From contig NZ_CP041690.1 in assembly GCF_008000755.1 (NCBI RefSeq), forward strand, positions 3,762,501 to 3,826,500: a DNA stretch of 64,000 nucleotides. Direction: 5' to 3'. Shown here in pieces: positions 58,323-64,000 of the stretch. Every line of letters begins with the position of its first letter. Positions within the stretch are counted from its first letter, which is position 1. Below the pieces are notes generated by a model, which saw nothing but the letters and a program-made list of their open reading frames with translations, was not told where the DNA came from and made no database searches. Both the position numbers and the translations under genes were made by a program. The stretch comes from Youhaiella tibetensis. GTDB taxonomy: Bacteria; Pseudomonadota; Alphaproteobacteria; Rhizobiales; Devosiaceae.

Positions 58323-59129
58323 ATGAGCATGGATATCAAGAATTCACTCCCGACCCGCGTTCGCCACGACACCCGCGCGCGCCTGCTGACCGTTTCCGCC
58401 GTAACCGACGTCACCCCGCTGATGCGGCGCGTGACCCTGAGCGGCGACCAGCTCGAAGGCTTCACGAGCCTGGGCTTCGACGACCATATCAAGATGTTCT
58501 TCCCGCCCATGGGCGAGACCCTGATGCCACCCACGATAGGCCCGGAGGGCCTGGTATTCGAGGGCGCGCGTCCGCCGATGCGCGACTATACGCCCCGACG
58601 CTACGACCCCCAGGCCAAAACGCTCGAGGTCGACTTCGTGCTCCATGGGGACGGCCCCGCCTCGAGCTGGGCGAGCAACGTCAAGGTCGGCGACCCGGCG
58701 GTGATCGCCGGACCGCGCGGCTCGATGGTCGTGCCCGATGCTTTCGACTGGTACCTGCTGGCCGGGGACGAAACCGCCCTGCCCGCCATCGGCCGCCGCC
58801 TCGAGGAACTGCCCAGGGGCGTCAAGGCGCTGGTGGTGATCGAGGTGGCGACCCCCGCCGAAGAGCAGGCACTGACCAGCGCCGCAGACTTGGAGGTGCA
58901 GTGGCTCCACCGCAACGGCGTCGCGCCAGGGACCACCAGCCTCGTGATCGAGGCCCTGCGCAAGCTGACCCTGCCCGAGGGCCGCGGCTTCGCCTTCGTG
59001 GCCGGCGAGGCCCGTATCGGACGCGATGCCAAGCACCATCTGATCGAGGAACGCGGGATGCCCTCCGAACTGGTAAAGGCCGCCGGCTACTGGGCCATGG
59101 GCGAAGCGGACGCGCATCTGCCCCACTGA
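58323..59129 (+). CDS. Siderophore-interacting protein (FAD-dependent ferric reductase)
   Basis: 268-residue flavoreductase of the SIP/ViuB family. Seen: LLTVSAVTDVTPLMRRVTLSGDQLEGFTSLGFDDHIKMFFP, the flavin-binding segment MRDYTPRRYDPQ, GPASSWASNVKVGDPAVIAGPRGS, YLLAGDETALPAIGRRLEELP and the C-terminal GFAFVAGEARIGRDAKHHLIEERGMP. Reduces ferric siderophores in the cytoplasm. No siderophore uptake genes lie nearby. Start ATG 58323. Confidence 0.92.
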   Translation: MSMDIKNSLPTRVRHDTRARLLTVSAVTDVTPLMRRVTLSGDQLEGFTSLGFDDHIKMFFPPMGETLMPPTIGPEGLVFEGARPPMRDYTPRRYDPQAKTLEVDFVLHGDGPASSWASNVKVGDPAVIAGPRGSMVVPDAFDWYLLAGDETALPAIGRRLEELPRGVKALVVIEVATPAEEQALTSAADLEVQWLHRNGVAPGTTSLVIEALRKLTLPEGRGFAFVAGEARIGRDAKHHLIEERGMPSELVKAAGYWAMGEADAHLPH

Positions 59130-59136
59130 GGGCCGG

Positions 59137-59580
59137 CTAGAGCTCTGTCAGGCAGATGCTGGTTTCCGAGTGCGAGACACCGGGAACCTGGCGGATATGG
59201 GTGATGGCGGCATCAAGGCCCGCCAGATCCCGCGTCTGGATTTCGGCCACGAGGTCCCAGCGCCCATTGGTCGAAAAGGTGCGCACCACCTCGGGCATGC
59301 GCTTGAGCTGGGACACCACCGGCCTAATATCGCTCGATCGCACTTCGAGCGCGATGAGCGCCCGGACCGCGTCGGTCTCGATGTCCGAGCGCAGCCAGAT
59401 GGTGAAGCCGCCGATGACGCCATTCTGGACCAAGCGGTCGATCCGGTTCTGCACCGTGCCGCGCGACACCCCCAGGCTTGCCGCCAACTTGGCGGCGGGC
59501 AGGCGTCCATTGGCGCGCAGCAACTCGATGAGTCGCCGATCGATGTCATCGAGTCCCGTTTCCGGCTGACGAACTGCCAT
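59137..59580 (-). CDS. Lrp/AsnC-family transcriptional regulator
   Basis: 147-residue Lrp-type regulator. N-terminal HTH (about 8-60: LDDIDRRLIELLRANGRLPAAKLAASLGVSRGTVQNRIDRLVQNGVIGGF) and C-terminal RAM effector domain (about 70-147: VRALIALEVRSSDIRPVVSQLKRMPEVVRTFSTNGRWDLVAEI). It is divergent from rocF-rocD and is probably the arginine/ornithine-responsive regulator of that operon. Start ATG 59580. Confidence 0.92.
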   Translation of the reverse strand: MAVRQPETGLDDIDRRLIELLRANGRLPAAKLAASLGVSRGTVQNRIDRLVQNGVIGGFTIWLRSDIETDAVRALIALEVRSSDIRPVVSQLKRMPEVVRTFSTNGRWDLVAEIQTRDLAGLDAAITHIRQVPGVSHSETSICLTEL

Positions 59581-59691
59581 CTTTCCCTGCCGTTTCGAGA
59601 GACCTTCTGACGATCTGTAGCACTTTTCCGGCTGTTTGTTGACACGCGCCGGCGCGATCCTCTTCGCCGTCAACGAGGAGGCACCGCGCCC

Positions 59692-60618
59692 ATGGACATC
59701 TCACTGCTCGGCATTCCGCTCGAAGCGGGCAACAGCGTGGCCGGGACTCTGATGGGACCAGCGGCACTGCGGACGGCGGGCATCGCCGCCATGCTGGACG
59801 GGCTCGGCCACCGCGTGCGCGACTTCGGCGACGTCGCCCCGCCCCTGCCTGCCGAGGGCACCCGGATCGCCGGCTGCCGCAATGCCGGTGAGATCAAGGC
59901 GTGGACGCGAGTCATCCACGACCGCAGCCTCGAAGTCCTCGGCCAGGGTGGCATCCCTATTTTCATGGGCGGCGACCACGCCCTTTCGATGGGCACGGTG
60001 AGCGCCGTCTCGCGTCACTGCGCCCGCGCCGAGCGCGACCTCGTCGTGCTCTGGCTCGATGCCCATGCCGATTTCAACACCCCGGCGACGACGCCCTCGG
60101 GCAACATGCACGGCATGTCGCTGGCCTTCCTCAACGGCGAGCCGAGCCTCGCCGCGCTGCTCGCACCGGGCGAACTGGTGCCGGTGCCGACGCGGGCCAT
60201 CCATATCTTCGGGCTGCGCTCGATCGATATCGAGGAGCGCACGCGCCTCGACGATCACGGCATCGACTGCATCGACATGCGCGCCATCGACGAGAACGGC
60301 GTCTCCAACCTGCTCCGCACCCTTCTGGCCGGGCTCGATCCGGAGCGGACGCACCTGCATGTGAGCCTCGATGTCGACTTCCTCGACCCCGCGCTGGCCC
60401 CGGCCGTCGGCACCACGGTGCCGGGCGGCGCCACCTATCGGGAGGCTCATCTGATCATGGAGATGCTCCACGATTCCGGCCTCGTCGGCTCGCTCGACAT
60501 CGTCGAGCTCAACCCGTTTCTCGACGAACGCGGCAAGAGCGCCCGGCTGCTCGCCGAGCTTGCCGCCAGCCTTTTCGGCCGCACCGTGCTCGACCGGCGC
60601 ACCCGCCAGACAACCTGA
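59692..60618 (+). CDS. rocF: Arginase
   Basis: Mn-dependent hydrolase of arginine to ornithine and urea (308 residues). Metal ligands visible: [34 protein letters not shown] and [22 protein letters not shown]. Glu in [14 protein letters not shown] closes the fold. It heads rocF-rocD; ATG 59692 is 111 bases from the divergent Lrp gene. Confidence 0.95.
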   Translation: MDISLLGIPLEAGNSVAGTLMGPAALRTAGIAAMLDGLGHRVRDFGDVAPPLPAEGTRIAGCRNAGEIKAWTRVIHDRSLEVLGQGGIPIFMGGDHALSMGTVSAVSRHCARAERDLVVLWLDAHADFNTPATTPSGNMHGMSLAFLNGEPSLAALLAPGELVPVPTRAIHIFGLRSIDIEERTRLDDHGIDCIDMRAIDENGVSNLLRTLLAGLDPERTHLHVSLDVDFLDPALAPAVGTTVPGGATYREAHLIMEMLHDSGLVGSLDIVELNPFLDERGKSARLLAELAASLFGRTVLDRRTRQTT

Positions 60619-60634
60619 CCCAGGGAGGAGCGCC

Positions 60635-61855
60635 ATGACGCTCACAAGTGCTGAATTCATCGCCATCGAGCACAAGTTCGGGGCCCGCAACTACAAGCCG
60701 CTCGACGTCGTGCTGACGCGCGGCGAGGGGGTCTATGTCTGGGATGTCGAGGGCAACCGCTACCTCGATTGCCTCTCGGCCTACTCGGCCGTCAACCAGG
60801 GCCACTGCCACCCCAGGATCCTGAAGGCCATGGTCGAGCAGGCCCACAAGCTCACCCTCACCTCACGTGCCTTCCGCAACGACCAGTTGGGGCTCTTCTA
60901 CGAGGAACTGGCCGAACTCACCGGCGCCCACAAGGTGCTGCCGATGAACTCGGGCGCCGAAGCGGTCGAAACCGCCATCAAGGCGGTGCGCAAATGGGGC
61001 TACGAGGTCAAGGGCGTGCCCGAGGGCCAGGCCGAGATCATCGTGGCCGCCAACAATTTCCACGGGCGCACGCTCGGGATCGTCGGCTTTTCCACGGACC
61101 CCGACGCCCGCAACGGCTTCGGCCCCTTCGCCCCGGGTTTCCGCATCATCGACTTCGGCGACGCCGGGGCGCTCGAGCGCGCCATCACCCCCAACACCGT
61201 CGCCTTCCTGGTCGAACCCATCCAGGGCGAGGCGGGAGTGATCGTACCGCCCCCGGGCTATTTCCGCCGCGTGCGCGAGCTGTGCACGCGCCACGGGGTC
61301 ACCCTCATCCTCGATGAGATCCAGACCGGGCTCGGGCGCACGGGAAAATTCCTCGCCGAGGAACACGAGGGCATCGAGGCCGACGTGACCCTGATCGGCA
61401 AGGCGCTTTCGGGCGGCTTCTACCCGGTCTCGGCCGTGCTTTCCAACAACGACGTCCTGGGCGTGCTCAAGCCCGGCCAGCACGGCTCGACCTTCGGCGG
61501 CAATCCGCTGGCCTGCGCGGTGGCGCGCGAAGCGCTCAAGGTGCTGGTCGAGGAAGGCATGATCGAAAATGCCGCCGCCATGGGCGAGCGCTTCCAGGCC
61601 GGGTTACGCGCCATGCGCTCCAATATCATCACCGAGGTGCGCGGACGCGGCCTGATGATCGCGGTGGAACTGGCCCCCGATGCGGGCGGGGCGCGGCCCT
61701 ATTGCGAGGCATTGCAGGCCGAGGGGCTGCTGGCCAAGGATACGCACGGCGCGACCATCCGCTTCGCCCCGCCGCTGGTGATCACCGCCGACCAGGTGGA
61801 CTGGGCCGTCGAGCGGATCGAGAAGGTGCTCTCCGCCCACACCGCGCTCAACTAG
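60635..61855 (+). CDS. rocD: Ornithine aminotransferase
   Basis: PLP enzyme converting ornithine and 2-oxoglutarate to glutamate-5-semialdehyde (406 residues). Seen: [90 protein letters not shown], and the Schiff-base Lys in [17 protein letters not shown], then [22 protein letters not shown] precedes ATG 60635. It follows rocF by 16 bases. The stop shares CTAG with the next gene. Confidence 0.95.
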   Translation: MTLTSAEFIAIEHKFGARNYKPLDVVLTRGEGVYVWDVEGNRYLDCLSAYSAVNQGHCHPRILKAMVEQAHKLTLTSRAFRNDQLGLFYEELAELTGAHKVLPMNSGAEAVETAIKAVRKWGYEVKGVPEGQAEIIVAANNFHGRTLGIVGFSTDPDARNGFGPFAPGFRIIDFGDAGALERAITPNTVAFLVEPIQGEAGVIVPPPGYFRRVRELCTRHGVTLILDEIQTGLGRTGKFLAEEHEGIEADVTLIGKALSGGFYPVSAVLSNNDVLGVLKPGQHGSTFGGNPLACAVAREALKVLVEEGMIENAAAMGERFQAGLRAMRSNIITEVRGRGLMIAVELAPDAGGARPYCEALQAEGLLAKDTHGATIRFAPPLVITADQVDWAVERIEKVLSAHTALN

Positions 61856-62001
61856 TGGTGCTTGAAGTACTGGACTTCCCGCTCGTGCTTCTCGGCCGCC
61901 GCGCGGCTGTCGAAGGTTCCCAGGTTCCGGCGCTTGCCGGTCTTGGGATCGACCTTGCGCGAATAGAGACGGTAATGCCCGTCCTTGAGCTTGCGGATCA
62001 T
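61852..62001 (-). CDS. Small basic protein (Arm-DNA-binding-like, 49 aa)
   Basis: 49-residue protein starting [20 protein letters not shown] and ending [13 protein letters not shown], widespread in Rhizobiales as a conserved hypothetical. Composition and [20 protein letters not shown] resemble the three-stranded Arm DNA-binding module of tyrosine integrases, without the catalytic part. ATG 62001; it lies between rocD and a membrane hydrolase. Function unknown. Confidence 0.65.
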   Translation of the reverse strand: MIRKLKDGHYRLYSRKVDPKTGKRRNLGTFDSRAAAEKHEREVQYFKHH

Positions 62002-62036
62002 GGCGCGTTCTCCTTTCGGCTGGAAAACGTCCCCGC

Positions 62037-63515
62037 TCAGTCCGCGTTCCCGGCCGGGGGCGAACCGAGCAGCTCGAGAATGGTCGCATAGACCAGCTTG
62101 GTATCGGCCTGCGGCTCGCCCGGATTGATGAGGTCGTGCGGCAGGAGCCGCGAAAGCGCCAGCGTCTTGACCGTGACCTCCTGCCCATGGGAGCGCCAGG
62201 AGGCGATGAGTTGCTGGGCGAGGGCATTGGAGACGGCGATATCGGCCGAGTTGAGGAGCATGCCGATCTGCTTGACCGCCGGCGGCCCCTGCCGGGCCCC
62301 CTCCTCCACCACGCGCCCCAGCCGCATCACCTGGGCCAGCGTGTGCACGGAGGGCGTGGGGAAGGCATAGGTCTGCGCATCCTCGCCCACCGTTTCGGTC
62401 GGATTCCACCAGAGCATGATGTCGGGCAGCATCAACGCCAGCGTATTGGCGGCATTGGTCGCCCAGGGCGGAATGACGTAGGGGCCGAGGAACGGCGAGA
62501 CGGCGATGGCATTGGCGACATCGGGACGATACTGGGCGATCCAGGTGACGATGGTGCCGCCGGCCGACAGGCCCACCACCGCGACCTCGTCCCCCAACCC
62601 CTGCGCCAGGTCGACCGACTGGTTGGCCAGATCCACCAGGTCCTCGGCGGTGAGGTCCATGAGCGCCAGGGTGTCCGGATCGGCGAGCCCGTGGCCCTTC
62701 ATGCGCGGCAGGTAGACATTGTAGCCCTGCGCGAAGAGCGCCTGCGCCAGCTCTTCCCCCTGCGCCGGGCAGGAGGTGAGGCCGTGGAAATAGATGACGA
62801 CCCGCGCGACCTTGTGGCCATGGGTGAGCAACTGGGACGGGCAGCGCTCGTGAAGACCCAGCCCCGCCTCGTCCTTGCGGATCGCTTCGAACGCGGCCAT
62901 GGCCTCCTCGTAACTGGCGGCCGGATTGCCGGGCTTGCCGTCAGGCACGAGGCTCCTGGCATTGGTCGGGATGACCGAGAGCGTGACGAACGAGCCGACC
63001 AGTAATGCGAGGATGATCGCCGCCACGACGCCGGCCAGTTGCGCGCCCTTGCCCACCACCGGCATCCACGGCGCCGCCTCGGCCTGCGGGCGCGAACGGT
63101 TGACCGCATAGGCGATGACCGCCCCGACCACCGCCATGATGAGCGTCATGGCAAAGCCGGTGATCATGAGCGTGAGCCCGGTGACGAGGATGATGCCGCG
63201 CACACGTTCGGAAAGCGTGCCGACCGTCGCCGCGTCGCGCTGCAGGAGCTCGGTGAGGGTGAAGACCACCGGGTAGCTGACCACCGCGATGATGATGCCG
63301 GTGGCCGCGCCCCGCCAGAGCGAACGCGGGCCGGGCCGCACCATGATGGCCCACCAGAGCAGCCACCCGGTCAGGAATACGCCGAGGAAAAGCGTGGCCC
63401 AGGTGACCAGCCCATCCTTGTTGCCCAGATCCCAGCTGACCTCGAAATGCAGCACATTGGCTGCCGCCAGCGCCGCGATCGCGAAGACCAGCCCCGCCAG
63501 GGCGCTCGCCCCCAT
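62037..63515 (-). CDS. Membrane-anchored alpha/beta hydrolase
   Basis: 492-residue protein. The first about 210 residues contain five to six hydrophobic helices. The C-terminal half is an alpha/beta hydrolase: VVIYFHGLTSCPAQGEELAQAL, VYLPRMKGHG, GLSAGGTIVTWIAQ (nucleophile Ser), and LPHDLINPG at the end as a candidate His. Substrate unknown. Start ATG 63515 was chosen over an upstream TTG. Confidence 0.85.
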   Translation of the reverse strand: MGASALAGLVFAIAALAAANVLHFEVSWDLGNKDGLVTWATLFLGVFLTGWLLWWAIMVRPGPRSLWRGAATGIIIAVVSYPVVFTLTELLQRDAATVGTLSERVRGIILVTGLTLMITGFAMTLIMAVVGAVIAYAVNRSRPQAEAAPWMPVVGKGAQLAGVVAAIILALLVGSFVTLSVIPTNARSLVPDGKPGNPAASYEEAMAAFEAIRKDEAGLGLHERCPSQLLTHGHKVARVVIYFHGLTSCPAQGEELAQALFAQGYNVYLPRMKGHGLADPDTLALMDLTAEDLVDLANQSVDLAQGLGDEVAVVGLSAGGTIVTWIAQYRPDVANAIAVSPFLGPYVIPPWATNAANTLALMLPDIMLWWNPTETVGEDAQTYAFPTPSVHTLAQVMRLGRVVEEGARQGPPAVKQIGMLLNSADIAVSNALAQQLIASWRSHGQEVTVKTLALSRLLPHDLINPGEPQADTKLVYATILELLGSPPAGNAD

Positions 63516-63574
63516 TGCTCTAACCCAACCCAACTGGCCAGCCCCCTCAAACCCTCAGGACGATGCGCGCCGCC

Positions 63575-64000
63575 CTACCATTGCGGCAGCGGATGCAAGC
63601 CCCTGAGCAAACCCACAAGATCCTCCTCGCCCGCCGTCCCGTGGGTCGCCGCCGGCCGCATCGGCCCCTGCGAAGCCTCGCGCCGCACGTCGCTGGGCGT
63701 GTAGCCGAACTCGCGCTTGAAGGCGCGGCTGAACTCGGCGGCATCAAGGAACCCGCGATCGGCCGCGATGTCGGCGATACGCCGCTGGTCCTGGGTGTTG
63801 GCGAGGGAAATATGGGCATCGAGCAGGCGCCGGGCGCGAATGTAGTGCGCGATGCCCCCGGCCGGTTCGAACAGCCGGTAGAGCCGCGAACGCGACACCC
63901 CCAGCCGCCGGCAGATGAGATCGACATTGAGGCGCGGCGAAAGCAGCTCCTCCTGGATCAGCCGCCGCGCCCTTTCGAGCAGGGTCGCATCGATCGGGCG
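63575..64000 (-). CDS. AraC-family transcriptional regulator (N-terminus beyond window)
   Basis: C-terminal DNA-binding domain of an AraC/XylS-type regulator: LLSPRLNVDLICRRLGVSRSRLYRLFEPAGGIAHYIRARRLLDAHISL, then the second HTH IADIAADRGFLDAAEFSRAFKREFGYTPSDVRRE. The frame is open to the window end (141 codons plus stop), so the sensor domain is outside. Target unknown. Confidence 0.92.
   Translation of the reverse strand, partial: RPIDATLLERARRLIQEELLSPRLNVDLICRRLGVSRSRLYRLFEPAGGIAHYIRARRLLDAHISLANTQDQRRIADIAADRGFLDAAEFSRAFKREFGYTPSDVRREASQGPMRPAATHGTAGEEDLVGLLRGLHPLPQW

Overview
The window is a GC-rich bacterial chromosome segment, densely packed with short intergenic gaps and many 4-base gene overlaps. 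Gene content points to an alphaproteobacterium of the Hyphomicrobiales (Rhizobiales), most like Devosia and relatives. The evidence is the secB-fxsA-timA(Tim44)-smr-XRE block, several Ku/LigD sets, mod genes with a perfect palindrome in front of modA, a mntH promoter with TTGCAA repeats, and a heavy-metal ATPase behind a MerR-type spacer promoter. The genus is inferred from gene content only. No rRNA, tRNA, CRISPR array, prophage or insertion sequence was recognised.

Layout. 1-18211 is dominated by double-strand-break repair. It holds a Ku-LigD pair (LigD cut by the window start) and, further on, a five-gene minus-strand operon ligD-ku-BRCT/TPR-alpha/beta hydrolase-exonuclease III, faced by a UvrD-type helicase. 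Between them lie qmcA-nfeD, an orphan motAB stator pair, an outer-membrane barrel protein, ferrochelatase and mntH. 18317-25911 holds a frameshifted DUF72 gene, a DUF1007-NicO metal transporter fusion, LysR and MarR regulators, nadA, KDPG aldolase, a ModE-like HTH protein and two Rnk/GreA-C-terminal proteins behind a long structured leader.

25911-36250 holds sugar-acid genes (fucU, GntR regulator, UxaA-type dehydratase), acylphosphatase, the secB-fxsA-timA-smr-XRE block, a degenerate HNH-like protein, nadB and a PfkB sugar kinase. 35840-49099 contains a COG4315 secreted protein with an ECF sigma/anti-sigma pair, an FMN-dependent hydroxyacid dehydrogenase, a DUF1624 membrane protein, a ClC channel, a copper-type P1B ATPase, an SMP-30 lactonase, modABC and an FAH-family hydrolase.

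49117-64000 contains an FAD monooxygenase, chromate transporter, RidA, DedA, TPR and GNAT proteins, an mhqO-mhqD-maleylacetate reductase quinone/aromatic operon divergent from a siderophore-interacting reductase, an Lrp regulator divergent from rocF-rocD (arginine to glutamate semialdehyde), a membrane-anchored alpha/beta hydrolase and a truncated AraC regulator.

The most notable items are the NHEJ operon with its BRCT/TPR and exonuclease III partners, and the structured rnk leader with a predicted leaderless 23-codon upstream ORF. Others are the modA palindrome that contains the Shine-Dalgarno sequence, the mntH operator cluster, and six convergent gene pairs that share the stop tetranucleotide CTAG.
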